The position numbers and the translations under genes are program-made. The notes below the pieces were generated by a model. The model saw only the letters and a program-made list of their open reading frames with translations, was not told the DNA's origin and did no database searches. This document shows positions 49,866 to 61,253 of a stretch of DNA of 64,000 nt, piece by piece. Within the stretch, counting starts at the first letter, position 1. Each line of letters begins with the position of its first letter. This DNA is from Lysobacteraceae bacterium (lineage in GTDB: Bacteria; Pseudomonadota; Gammaproteobacteria; Xanthomonadales; Xanthomonadaceae): positions 806,001-870,000 of the forward strand of contig BPKJ01000001.1 in the NCBI GenBank assembly GCA_026005075.1, in the 5' to 3' direction.

Positions 49866-51035
49866 ATGGAAGTCAGGCAGGCGGGCCGGCAGCCGTTGCG
49901 GGTGCTGGTGGTGGAGGACGACGAGCAGATGGCGAGCCTGCTCGAACTGGTCGTGCAGATGGCCGCCCCCGGTGCCGAGGTCGAGCGCTGTGCCGACGTG
50001 GGCGATGCGGAGGAGCGCTTCTCGCCTTCCCGCCACGGTCTGGTGATCTGCGACTGGAACCTGCCCGGGCGGCCCGGGATCGCGCTGCTGCGGACGGTCC
50101 GGGCGGTCGAGCCGAGGGTGCCGGTGTTGATGGTCACCGGCCGGACCGACCGGGCGAGCGTGATCACCGCCCGCGCGCAGGGCGTGGACGAGTTCATCGC
50201 CAAGCCGTTCAAGCCGGAACAGCTGGTCGAGCGGCTCCGCCGCTACCTGCCCGCCGCCGCTACGGACCCAGCGGCGGGGCAACCGGCCGAAGCCGACGCA
50301 GCGGACCTTGCGGCCTGGCTCGAGGCGCTCGATGATGCGGCCCTGGAGGCGCCCCTGGCGGCGCGGGTCGGAGGGCTGGTCACCCAGGCCATCGAGGACG
50401 AGCCGCCCGACCTCGAGGTGCTCGCCGAGACCTGGTCCCAGCAGCCGGCCCTGTGTGGTCGCCTGCTGGCGCTGGCCAACAGCAGCGCCTTCAATCCGCA
50501 CGGGCGGCTGTGCGGCAGCCTGCTCGAGGCGCTGCAGCGGCTGGGCTGGCGGACCAGCCTCAACGTGGCCTGCCTGCTGGCCCTGCGCCAAGGCACGAAG
50601 CTCGAGGATGAACGCCTCTCCCGGCGCCTCGAGGCCGAACTGGATCTTTGCGAACGGGTGGCCGAGCGTGTCGGGGAGCTGGCCCGCGAGGCGGGGGTCG
50701 ACCCTGCGCCCCTCGAGGGCGCGGCGCTGATGCACCGGCTTGGCGAGCTGTGCACCTTGCTGCACATCGCCCTGTGGGAAGAGCAGACCGGACGGCGCGC
50801 CGAGGACGCACAGATCGATGCCGCCGTCCGGCGCTTTTCACGCGACTTCGCGCACCGGCTCAAGACCGTCTGGCGCTACCCGCAGCCCTTGCGCGCCCTG
50901 ATCGCCGCGATCTACGCCCTCGCGCCGGGAACTTCCCGGCGGGAGTTGCTGCTGCTGCGGCTTGCCGGGGGCAGCGTGCACGGCGACCTCGATGCCGAGC
51001 AGGAGGCGCGCTTGCGGCGGCTGGTGTTCGACTGA
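49866..51035 (+). CDS. Response regulator receiver domain fused to HDOD domain
   Basis: LRVLVVEDDEQMASLLELVVQMAAPGAEVERCADVGDAEERFSPSRHGLVICDWNLPGRPGIALLRTVRAVEPRVPVLMVTGRTDRASVITARAQGVDEFIAKPFKPEQL + LAETWSQQPALCGRLLALANSSAFNP...LLEALQRLGWRTSLNVACLLAL. Confidence 0.87.
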   Translation: MEVRQAGRQPLRVLVVEDDEQMASLLELVVQMAAPGAEVERCADVGDAEERFSPSRHGLVICDWNLPGRPGIALLRTVRAVEPRVPVLMVTGRTDRASVITARAQGVDEFIAKPFKPEQLVERLRRYLPAAATDPAAGQPAEADAADLAAWLEALDDAALEAPLAARVGGLVTQAIEDEPPDLEVLAETWSQQPALCGRLLALANSSAFNPHGRLCGSLLEALQRLGWRTSLNVACLLALRQGTKLEDERLSRRLEAELDLCERVAERVGELAREAGVDPAPLEGAALMHRLGELCTLLHIALWEEQTGRRAEDAQIDAAVRRFSRDFAHRLKTVWRYPQPLRALIAAIYALAPGTSRRELLLLRLAGGSVHGDLDAEQEARLRRLVFD

Positions 51036-51138
51036 ACGCGGCCTCCGGCACCCGCGGCTTTGCCGTCCCACGCGCCGCGGCTATACTTGCCCGCCCAAGA
51101 CCGCCGGCGTGCCGGCGTGAGCCCGTACCAGGTGCCCC

Positions 51139-51654
51139 GTGCGCAACTACGATCTCGAATTCCTCAAGCACTTCTCCATGGTCATCGGCTTCCTCGTGCT
51201 GGTGACCCTCGGCCTGATCGGTACCGCCACCTGGCTGCATGGCGCAAGGCCGGTCGAGGAGGATCCGGCGCGGGTGGCGCAGATCGCGGCCCGGCTGGAG
51301 CCGGCGGGAGCGGTCTACGCGGGTGAGACCGGTGCCGCAGCGCTGGCCGCGGCCCAGGAGGCGGCGCGTGCGGCGGCGGCCAGCCAGGTTGCCTATGGCG
51401 GCAGCACCGACGGTGCGATGATCTTCGCCAACCTTTGCGGGGCTTGCCATCAGTCCGGTGCCGGCGGGGCGCCCAAGCTGGAGAAGGCCGCCTGGAGCGC
51501 GCGCATCGCCCAGGGCGAGGAGACCCTGATCCGGCATGCGATCGAAGGCTTCCAGGGTGCGGCGGGGATCATGCCGCCGCGCGGGGGCAACCCGGCGCTG
51601 AGCGACGAACAGGTCGCGGCCACCGTCCGCTGGATGCTCGAAAACCTGAAGTGA
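51139..51654 (+). CDS. Cytochrome c5-family c-type cytochrome (membrane-anchored)
   Basis: N-term TM HFSMVIGFLVLVTLGLIGTATWLHG; single haem motif MIFANLCGACHQSGAGGAPKL; GIMPPRGGNPALSDEQVAATVRWM. Confidence 0.92.
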   Translation: MRNYDLEFLKHFSMVIGFLVLVTLGLIGTATWLHGARPVEEDPARVAQIAARLEPAGAVYAGETGAAALAAAQEAARAAAASQVAYGGSTDGAMIFANLCGACHQSGAGGAPKLEKAAWSARIAQGEETLIRHAIEGFQGAAGIMPPRGGNPALSDEQVAATVRWMLENLK

Positions 51655-51671
51655 GGCCGGTGTTGCGAGCG

Positions 51672-53496
51672 ATGGCCAACGCCGCCCGCCGGGCGGCGTT
51701 TTCGTATCCGCTGGCCCTCGTGCTGCTGGGTTGCCAGCCGGCCGGGACCGCGGTCGACGAGGCCGTGCCCGAGCCCGGGCCGCCGCGCAGCATCGGCGAC
51801 GTCCAGGGCAGCGGGCCGCGCAGCCCGCACGAGGGCCGGGTGGTGACCGTGCAGGGGGTGGTGACGGGCAACTTCGTCCAGGGCCTCGGCGGCTTCTTCA
51901 TGCAGGACCCCAGCGGCGCCGAGGACGGCAACCCGGCCACCAGCGACGGGCTGTTCGTGGTCTGGGATCGCAACGCAAGGCCGCGTGTCCGGCGTGGAGA
52001 GCGCGTGCAGGTGCGGGGCAAGGTGGTCGAGCTGGGGCAGGGTGCGAAGACCCTCACCGCCCTCGCCGAGGCGAAGCTGGAGGTCCTGGGCCGGGCCGCC
52101 GTCGCCGCCACGGTGCTCGACCGGCCGCCGGCGCGCGCCGCGGACTGGGAGGCGCTGGAGGGGATGTGGCTACGCCTCCCCGGTCCGCTGGTGATCAGCG
52201 GCAACCGCGAGCTGCTCCGTTTCGGGGTCCTGCAGCTCGCCTTCGGTGAGCGGCTGCGCGCGCCCACCGACGTCGCCACCCCCGGCGCCAAGGCGGAGGC
52301 GGTCCTCGAGGACAACCGGCGCCGGGGACTGGTGCTGGACGACGGGCGGGATGCCGTGTTCCCCGGCTCGTTCCGGTTTCTCGGCGAGCCGCCCAGCGAT
52401 GCGCAGCCGGTGCGTGCCGGCTCCCGGGTCTGGGGCATCGAGGGCATCCTCGATCACCGGCATGGCGAATGGCGGCTGCAGTCGACCGAGCGCATCGGCC
52501 GCATCGAGGCGCTGCCCCGGCCGGCGCCGCCGGTGCTTCCGCAAGGCCTGCGCCTGGCCAGCATCAACCTGCTGAACCTGTTCAACGGCAACGGCCGTGG
52601 CCGCGGCTTTCCGACCGCGCGGGGCGCGAGCAGCCTGCAGGAGTACCGGCGCCAGCGCGGACAAGCACGTCGCCGTGCTCGTCGGCCCTGCAGCCGGACA
52701 TCGTCGCGTTCTCGGAGGTCGAGAACGACGACGACGGCCCGAACACGGCGCTGGCCGACCTCCTCCACGCCCTCAATCAAGGCGCTTGGGGGAAGACGGG
52801 GACTACCAGGCGGTGGCGGGAACCGGCGGCAACCAGCCGATCCGGGTGGCGCTGGCCTGGCGGAGCCGCCGGGTGCAGCCGGAGGGGCCCGCGGTGGAGC
52901 TTCTCGAAGGGCCGTTCCGCAGCGGTCACCGCCCGCCGCTGGCGCGGACCTTCGTCGATCTGGCCAGCGGGCGCAGGCTGACGGTGGTGGCCAACCACCT
53001 CAAGTCCAAGGGCGATTGCCCCGAGGAGGCCGACAGTCCCGATCGGGACCGCGGCGATGGCCAGGGATGCTGGAATGCCAGCCGGGTGGAGGCGGTGCGG
53101 GCGCTGGATCTCTGGCTCAAGTCCGACCCGACCGGCGCCGGCACGGCCCACCGCATCCTGCTCGGGGATTTCAACAGCTACACCCGCGAGGATCCGCTGC
53201 GGCTCCTGCGCTCGTTGGGCTGGCGTGACGCGGTTCCGGTCCGGGATGCCTCGCACCGCCATCACAGCTTCGTCTACCGCGGCCTTGCCGGTGCCCTCGA
53301 TCATGCCCTGCTGAGTCCGGGCCTGGTCGCCACGGTGCTCGCCGCGCAGTCGTGGGCGATCAACAGCGACGAGAGCGAGTGGTTCGACTACAACCTCGAA
53401 CGGCGACCGCCCACCGTCTACCGGCCGCTGCCCTTCGCGGCGTCCGACCACGACCCCCTGATCGTGGTGCTGGACCTGCGCCGCGCCGCCCAGTAG
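51672..53496 (+). CDS. Secreted endonuclease/exonuclease/phosphatase (ExeM-like) nuclease; two frame breaks
   Basis: Lipobox LVLLGCQ; OB-like VVTGNFVQGLGGFFMQDPSGAEDGNPATSDGLFV; RLASINLLNLFNGNG; PDIVAFSEVENDDDGPN in another frame; then RLTVVANHLKSKGD...ILLGDFNSYTREDPLRLL...SDHDPLIVVLDL. Confidence 0.87.
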
Positions 53497-53539
53497 CGCA
53501 GGCGCACCATCCGCTCGCGTCGATTATCATCGCCAGCTC

Positions 53540-54244
53540 ATGACCACCGATCCGACCCCCACCCGCCAGCAGGACGCCGCGCTCCCCGAGGGCACCGGGC
53601 AGGTGCTGCTGCGCGGCGCCGCAGGCGCGATCGAGGTCGCCGTCGACCATCCCGACCCGGAAGCGGCCCGCGCGGGCGTGGCGGTGATCTGCCACCCGCA
53701 TCCGCTGCATGGCGGCACCATGCACAACAAGGTCGTCACCATGATCGAGCGCTCCCTGCGCGAGCTTGGCTTGACCACGGTGCGCTTCAATTTCCGCGGC
53801 GTCGGGCGCAGCGAGGGCGAACACGACAACGGGCGCGGCGAGACCCTCGATCTGCTCACCGTCGCGGAGTGGGCGATGCAGCAGCGTCCGGGGCATGCGC
53901 TCTGGCTGGCCGGGTTCAGCTTCGGCGCCTACGTGGCCCTGCTCGGTGCCCGCCACCTTCCGGTCCAGCAGATGATCCTCGTCGCCCCGCCGGCGGGGCG
54001 CTGGGATTTCTCGGCCGTGCTGCCTCCGACCTGTCCCTGGCTGGTGATCATGGGCGAGGACGATGACGTCGTGGACCCGCAGCAGGTCTGGGACTGGATC
54101 GAGGGCATGCCGGAGGCCGAGCGCCCCACCCTGATCCGCATGCCCGAAACCGGGCACTTCTTCCACCGCAGGCTGATGGACCTGCGCGGGGCGATCAAGA
54201 ACGGCGTCCGCAACCAGCTGCCGCCGCCTCTCGACCCGCGGTGA
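53540..54244 (+). CDS. Alpha/beta hydrolase
   Basis: VAVICHPHPLHGGTMHNKVVTMIERSLRELGLTTVRFNFRGVGRSEGEHDNGRGETLDLLTVAEWAMQQRPGHALWLAGFSFGAYVALLGA. Confidence 0.9.
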   Translation: MTTDPTPTRQQDAALPEGTGQVLLRGAAGAIEVAVDHPDPEAARAGVAVICHPHPLHGGTMHNKVVTMIERSLRELGLTTVRFNFRGVGRSEGEHDNGRGETLDLLTVAEWAMQQRPGHALWLAGFSFGAYVALLGARHLPVQQMILVAPPAGRWDFSAVLPPTCPWLVIMGEDDDVVDPQQVWDWIEGMPEAERPTLIRMPETGHFFHRRLMDLRGAIKNGVRNQLPPPLDPR

Positions 54245-55353
54245 GCCGGGCGCCCGACCGCCGCGACATCCCGCCTGGAAGGGCGTGGGCCGAAGGGGTG
54301 CGCGCCGGGCGCTGGCAGGACGACCCGGCCCAGCGCGAGGCCCTGCGCGAGCTCGACCGCATCCATCTCGCCTTGCACCCGCATCTGGGCAACCGGCCGT
54401 GGGACCGGATCCGACGTTGGTTGCGGCCGCCGCCGCTGCCGCGCGGGCTCTACCTCTGGGGTGGCGTTGGTCGCGGCAAGACCTTCCTGATGGACCTGTT
54501 CTTCGAGCACCTTCCGGGGCAGGCCAAGCGGCGCCTGCATTTCCACCGCTTCATGGCCGAGGTCCACGGCCGGCTGCGCGTGCTCGGCGAGGTCCGCGAC
54601 CCGCTGGCGCGGGTGGCGGCGGACCTGGCGGGCCAGTGCCGGGTGCTGTGCCTCGACGAGTTCTTCGTCAGCGACATCGGCGATGCCATGATCCTCGGCC
54701 GGCTGCTCGAGCGGCTGTTCGCCGAGGGCGTGGTGCTGGTGACGACCTCCAACACCGTGCCCGACCAGCTGTACCGTGACGGCCTGCAGCGGGCGCGCTT
54801 CCTGCCCGCCATCGACCTGCTCCATCGCCACTGCGTGGTCCACTGCATGGACCGTGGCGTCGATTACCGGCTGCGTGCCCTGACCCGGGCCCCGGTCTTT
54901 CTGTGCCCACTGAACGGGGCGACCGAGGCCGCGCTGCAGCGCTGCTACGAGGCGCTGACCTGCGACACCGTCCACGAACCCGGAGAGCTGGTCGTCAACG
55001 GACGGAGCATCCCCACCGTGGATCACTGCGAAGGCGTGGCCTGGTTCGAGTTCCGCGCCTTGTGCGAGGGGCCACGGTCGGTGGCCGACTACATCGAGAT
55101 CGCCCGCGACTACCACACCGTGCTGCTCGCGCACGTGCCGGTGCTCGACGCGCGCCGCGAAAACGAGGCGCGTCGCTTCATCCATCTCGTCGACGCGCTC
55201 TACGACCACAAGGTCAACCTGATCCTCAGCGCCGAGGTGCCCCTCGATGCGCTGTATCGGGGCGAGCGTCTGGGCCCCGAGTTCGAGCGCACGCGCAGCC
55301 GTCTGATCGAGATGCAGACCGAGGACTACCTCGCAAGGCCGCATCGCTCCTGA
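54241..55353 (+). CDS. zapE: Cell division ATPase ZapE (AFG1-like)
   Basis: LPRGLYLWGGVGRGKTFLMDLFFEHLPGQAKRRLHFHRFMAEVHGRL...VLCLDEFFVSDIGDAMILGRLLERLFAEGVVLVTTSNTVPDQLYRDGLQRARFLPAI. Confidence 0.95.
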   Translation: MSRAPDRRDIPPGRAWAEGVRAGRWQDDPAQREALRELDRIHLALHPHLGNRPWDRIRRWLRPPPLPRGLYLWGGVGRGKTFLMDLFFEHLPGQAKRRLHFHRFMAEVHGRLRVLGEVRDPLARVAADLAGQCRVLCLDEFFVSDIGDAMILGRLLERLFAEGVVLVTTSNTVPDQLYRDGLQRARFLPAIDLLHRHCVVHCMDRGVDYRLRALTRAPVFLCPLNGATEAALQRCYEALTCDTVHEPGELVVNGRSIPTVDHCEGVAWFEFRALCEGPRSVADYIEIARDYHTVLLAHVPVLDARRENEARRFIHLVDALYDHKVNLILSAEVPLDALYRGERLGPEFERTRSRLIEMQTEDYLARPHRS

Positions 55354-55371
55354 GCGGCCCGCAACCAGGAC

Positions 55372-56961
55372 CTAGGCGGCCTCGGCCTCGCGCGTCTCCG
55401 GCAAGGGGGTGCGGATCAGGTGGTCGAAGGCCGAGAGGGCCGCCTTCGATCCCTCGCCCATGGCGATGACGATCTGCTTGTACGGCACCGTGGTGGCGTC
55501 GCCGGCGGCGAACACGCCGGGCACCGAGGTCTGGCCACGCGCGTCGACCACGATCTCGCCGTGGCGGTTCCGCTCCACGGTGCCTTCCAGCCACTCGGTG
55601 CTGGGCAGCAGGCCGATCTGCACGAACACCCCGTCGAGCTCGATGTGCTGCTCCTCGCCGCTTGCGCGGTCGCGCCAGCGAAGGCCCGTCACCTTGCTGC
55701 CGTCGCCGAGGATCTCGGTGGTCTGCGCCTGGACCAGCACCTTGACGTTGGGCAGGGAGCGCAGGCGCCGTTGCAGCACCTCGTCGGCGCGCAGCCGCGC
55801 GTCGAACTCGATCAGGGTGACGTGGGCGACGATGCCGGCAAGGTCGATGGCGGCCTCGACGCCCGAGTTCCCGCCACCGATCACCGCCACCCGCTTGCCG
55901 CGGAACAGCGGTCCGTCGCAGTGCGGGCAGTAGGCGACGCCACGCGTCCGGTAGCGGTCCTCGCCCGGGACATTGAGCTGCCGCCAGCGCGCGCCGGTGG
56001 CGAGGATGACGCTGCGTGCCCGCAGGCGCGCACCGTTTTCCAGCTCCACCCGGTGCAGGCCGTCGTCGCTGCGCCCGGCCGGGAGCAGGGCGCGTGCGCG
56101 CTGCGCGGTGATGATGTCGACCTCGTGGGCACGCACGTGGGCCTCCAGCGCCGCGGCCAGCTGCGGGCCCTCGGTGTGCGGCACGGAAATGAAGTTCTCG
56201 ATGCCGGCGGTATCCAGCACCTGGCCGCCGAAACGTTCGGCCACGAGACCGGTGCGGATGCCCTTGCGGGCGGCATAGATCGCGGCGCTGGCGCCGGCCG
56301 GGCCGCCGCCGACGATGAGGACGTCATACGGAGCCTTGGCCTCGAGCTGGCCGGCAAGACGCTCGGTCGAGCCGGTGTCGAGCTTGGCGAGGATCTCCTC
56401 CAGCGTCATCCGTCCCGAGGCGAAGAAGGCGCCGTTGAGGAACACGGTGGGCACCGCCATCACGCCGCGTGCCTCGGCCTCCTCCGGGAACGCGGCACCG
56501 TCGATGCCGACGTGACGGACGGCGGGATTCAGCGCCGCCATCGCGTTCAGGGCCTGGACCACGTCCGGGCAGCTCTGGCAGGACTGCGAGAAAAAGGTCT
56601 CGAAGTGCAAGCGGCCGCCGAGCCCGCGGACCTGCTCGGCCAGCTCGGGTTCGATCTTCGGCGGGTGTCCGCCGACCTGCAGCAGCGCCAGCACCAGCGA
56701 GTTGAACTCGTGGCCCATGGGCAGCCCGGCGAAGCTCACAGCCACGTCCTCGCCGACACGGCGGATCTCGAAGGAAGGCCGTCGCTCGGCGGTGCCGTCC
56801 TTGCGGTAGCCGATCATGGACGAAAGCCCGGCAATCTGGGCGAGAAGACGGTCCATCTCGTCCGCCAGCGCCGAGTCGTCGAGGCTGGCCACCAGATCGA
56901 TCGGGGTGCGGATCTTGTCGAGGTAGCCGCGGAGCGCGTCGAGCAGTCGGGGTTCGAGCAT
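55372..56961 (-). CDS. ahpF: Alkyl hydroperoxide reductase subunit F
   Basis: [27 protein letters not shown]...[34 protein letters not shown]...[46 protein letters not shown]...[33 protein letters not shown]. Confidence 0.96.
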   Translation of the reverse strand: MLEPRLLDALRGYLDKIRTPIDLVASLDDSALADEMDRLLAQIAGLSSMIGYRKDGTAERRPSFEIRRVGEDVAVSFAGLPMGHEFNSLVLALLQVGGHPPKIEPELAEQVRGLGGRLHFETFFSQSCQSCPDVVQALNAMAALNPAVRHVGIDGAAFPEEAEARGVMAVPTVFLNGAFFASGRMTLEEILAKLDTGSTERLAGQLEAKAPYDVLIVGGGPAGASAAIYAARKGIRTGLVAERFGGQVLDTAGIENFISVPHTEGPQLAAALEAHVRAHEVDIITAQRARALLPAGRSDDGLHRVELENGARLRARSVILATGARWRQLNVPGEDRYRTRGVAYCPHCDGPLFRGKRVAVIGGGNSGVEAAIDLAGIVAHVTLIEFDARLRADEVLQRRLRSLPNVKVLVQAQTTEILGDGSKVTGLRWRDRASGEEQHIELDGVFVQIGLLPSTEWLEGTVERNRHGEIVVDARGQTSVPGVFAAGDATTVPYKQIVIAMGEGSKAALSAFDHLIRTPLPETREAEAA

Positions 56962-57022
56962 GGCAGTCTCCAGGAATGAGGGGACAGGCGGGGCCGGGGA
57001 AGGCCCGGCCCCGCGCGTGCGG

Positions 57023-57586
57023 TCAGATCTTGCCGACCAGCTCCAGCGACGGCGCGATGGTCTTGGCGCCCTCGTTCCACTTGGCCGGGCAGACCTCGCC
57101 GGGGTGGCTGGCCACGTACTGGGCTGCCTTGAGCTTGCGCAGCGTCTCGCGCATGTCACGCGCGATGGCGTTGTCGTGGATCTCCACCGTCTTGATCACG
57201 CCTTCGGGGTTGATCACGAAGGTGCCGCGCAGGGCGAGGCCTTCCTCGTCGATGTGCACGTCGAAGGCACGGGTCAGCTGGTGGGTCGGGTCACCGACCA
57301 GCGGGAACTTGGCCTTGCCGACGGCGGGGGAGGTCTCGTGCCACACCTTGTGCGAGAAATGGGTGTCGGTGGTGACCACGTAGATCTCCGCCCCGAGCTT
57401 CTTGAACTCGTCGTAGTGCTCGGCCGCGTCCTCGACCTCGGTCGGGCAGTTGAAGGTGAAGGCCGCCGGCATGAACACCAGCACCGACCAATGGCCGCGG
57501 AGGGTCTCGTCGGTCACCTCGATGAACTTGCCGTTGTGGAAGGCCTGCGCCTTGAACTGCGGGATGGTCTTGTTGATCAGCGACAT
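57023..57586 (-). CDS. ahpC: Peroxiredoxin, alkyl hydroperoxide reductase subunit C
   Basis: [83 protein letters not shown]. Confidence 0.97.
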   Translation of the reverse strand: MSLINKTIPQFKAQAFHNGKFIEVTDETLRGHWSVLVFMPAAFTFNCPTEVEDAAEHYDEFKKLGAEIYVVTTDTHFSHKVWHETSPAVGKAKFPLVGDPTHQLTRAFDVHIDEEGLALRGTFVINPEGVIKTVEIHDNAIARDMRETLRKLKAAQYVASHPGEVCPAKWNEGAKTIAPSLELVGKI

Positions 57587-57647
57587 GCTTGACTCCTTGT
57601 GCTTGGTGGATGGGACACGGGCAGCCTAGCCGAGGACGTCATGCGCA

Positions 57648-57688
57648 TCAAATCGATTGATTTGACCATCACGATAGATAGCATCTAT
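57648..57688. promoter_or_regulatory. OxyR-type (LysR family) binding region upstream of ahpC
   Basis: ATAGATAGCATCTAT at 57674-57688 matches the OxyR half-unit ATAGNTNNNANCTAT; adjacent perfect inverted repeat TCAAATC-GATT-GATTTGA at 57648-57665; about 60-100 nt upstream of the ahpC start (57586). Confidence 0.7.
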
Positions 57689-57761
57689 GGGTGACGGGCC
57701 CCCGGCCGATCGCCGCCGCCGGCTCAAGCTGGGGGCGGTGCCGGGGAACGCAAGCAGGGGC

Positions 57762-57796
57762 CGGAAAACGACGACGCCCCGCGGTGCGGGGCGTCG
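57762..57796 (-). terminator. Intrinsic terminator downstream of rpoD
   Basis: Minus strand CGACGCCCCGC-ACC-GCGGGGCGTCG followed by TCGTTTTCC; 11-bp perfect stem just after the rpoD stop (57823). Confidence 0.8.
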
Positions 57797-57822
57797 CACA
57801 GGACGGCGGATCGCCGCGGGGT

Positions 57823-59688
<1,866 letters not shown>

Positions 59689-59764
59689 GAAGGAATCCGC
59701 GGGGTGAGGTGACGGGAACGCTCCAGTTTACCACAAGCACCTGAATCCCTCCATGTCAAGGGGG

Positions 59765-60202
59765 TCAGGTCTGCAGCCAGAACGTGACCGGGCCGTCGTT
59801 GACCAGGCTCACCTGCATATGGGCGCGAAAACGCCCGGTTTCCACCCGCGGATGGCGCGCACGGCAGGCCGCGACGAGGGCGTTGAACCCGGCTTCAGCT
59901 TCGTCCGGTGGCGCCGCGCCGGAGAAGCTGGGGCGGAGGCCGGAGCGGGTGTCGGCGGCGAGGGTGAACTGGCTGACCAGCAGCAGGCCGCCGCCGGTAT
60001 CACGCAGGGCCCGGTTCATCCGGCCGCGGTCGTCCTCGAACACCCGGTAGGCGAGGAGGCGATCGGCCATCCGCTCGATGCGCGCGGCATCGTCGCCGCG
60101 CTCGACGGCAACCAGGGCCAGAAGACCGTGGCCGATCGCGCCCACCACCGCGCCGTCGACCCGCACCGCCGCTTCGTTGACCCGCTGGATCAGGGCGATC
60201 AT
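59765..60202 (-). CDS. dtd: D-aminoacyl-tRNA deacylase
   Basis: [93 protein letters not shown]. Confidence 0.97.
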   Translation of the reverse strand: MIALIQRVNEAAVRVDGAVVGAIGHGLLALVAVERGDDAARIERMADRLLAYRVFEDDRGRMNRALRDTGGGLLLVSQFTLAADTRSGLRPSFSGAAPPDEAEAGFNALVAACRARHPRVETGRFRAHMQVSLVNDGPVTFWLQT

Positions 60203-60286
60203 CCTGCCGCTCCACGATGGATGGAAAGGCAGGATGATGCCGTGTCGCTGCGGCGGGGAGAACGGCGCAGGCTAGACTCGCGTCCC

Positions 60287-61228
60287 ATGTCCGCACTGAA
60301 TGCCATGGGCCTGGGTCTGGCCCGACTCGGCCTGGCCGCGCTTGGCGGCCTGCCGCTACCCCTCCTGCACCGCCTCGCCGCGGGGCTCGCCGGCTGGAGC
60401 CGGAGGGTCGGCTCGCGCGAGGCGCGGGTGGCGCGAGTCAACCTCGCGGTGTGCTTTCCCGAACTGGACGAGGACGCCCGCGAACGGCGGTTGCGCGAGG
60501 TGTTGTGGCACACCGCCTGCACCGTGCTGGAGTGCGCGCGGATCTGGACGCGACCGCCGGTGCGCAGCCTCGACTGGGTGGTCGAGGTCGAGGGCATGGA
60601 GCACCTCGAGGCGGCGCGCGCCGGCGGGCGCGGGGTGATCGTGGCCGCGCCCCACCTGGGCAACTGGGAGCTGTTCGGGCATTTCCTCGCCGCCTGCGGT
60701 CCCCTGACCATCGTCTACCGCCGCCCGCAATGGGCGCCCGCCGAGTCCATCCTGCTGCAGGGCCGGGGGGGTGCCGGGGTCGAGCAGCTGCCGGCACAGC
60801 CCTCCAGCGTCCGCGGCATGCTGCGGGCGCTGGCGCAGGGACGGCTGCTGGGCATCCTTCCCGACCAGCAGCCCAAGCTCGGGGAGGGCGTGTTCGCACC
60901 CTTCCTCGGCCGACCGGCCCTGACCATGACCCTGCTGTCGCGGCTGGCGGCGCGATCGGGGGCGGCGGTGGTGTTCGGCTTTGCCCGCCGGCTCCCGGCC
61001 AGCCGGGGTTTCGCCGTGCACTTCCTGCCGGCGCCCGACGGCATCGACGCGGACGATCCCGTGCTCGCCGCCGCCGCGCTCAACGCCGGCATCGAGGCCT
61101 GCCTGGCGCGGGCGCCCGCGCAGTATCAGTGGACCTACAAGCGGTTCTCGCGCCCGCCTCCGGGTCTGACCAACCCCTACCTCCCGCCGCGCCCCCCGCC
61201 TGCGCCGCCTCCCGACCCGGGATCGTGA
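60287..61228 (+). CDS. Lysophospholipid/lipid A biosynthesis acyltransferase (LpxL/HtrB family)
   Basis: ...GRGVIVAAPHLGNWELFGHFLAACGPLTIVYRRPQWAPAESILLQGRGGAGVEQLPAQPSSVRGMLRALAQGRLLGILPDQQPKLGEGVFAPFLGRPALTMTLLSRLA...QYQWTYKRFSRPP. Confidence 0.92.
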   Translation: MSALNAMGLGLARLGLAALGGLPLPLLHRLAAGLAGWSRRVGSREARVARVNLAVCFPELDEDARERRLREVLWHTACTVLECARIWTRPPVRSLDWVVEVEGMEHLEAARAGGRGVIVAAPHLGNWELFGHFLAACGPLTIVYRRPQWAPAESILLQGRGGAGVEQLPAQPSSVRGMLRALAQGRLLGILPDQQPKLGEGVFAPFLGRPALTMTLLSRLAARSGAAVVFGFARRLPASRGFAVHFLPAPDGIDADDPVLAAAALNAGIEACLARAPAQYQWTYKRFSRPPPGLTNPYLPPRPPPAPPPDPGS

Positions 61229-61253
61229 CCGCGGCGGCAGGACCGCGGCTCCC

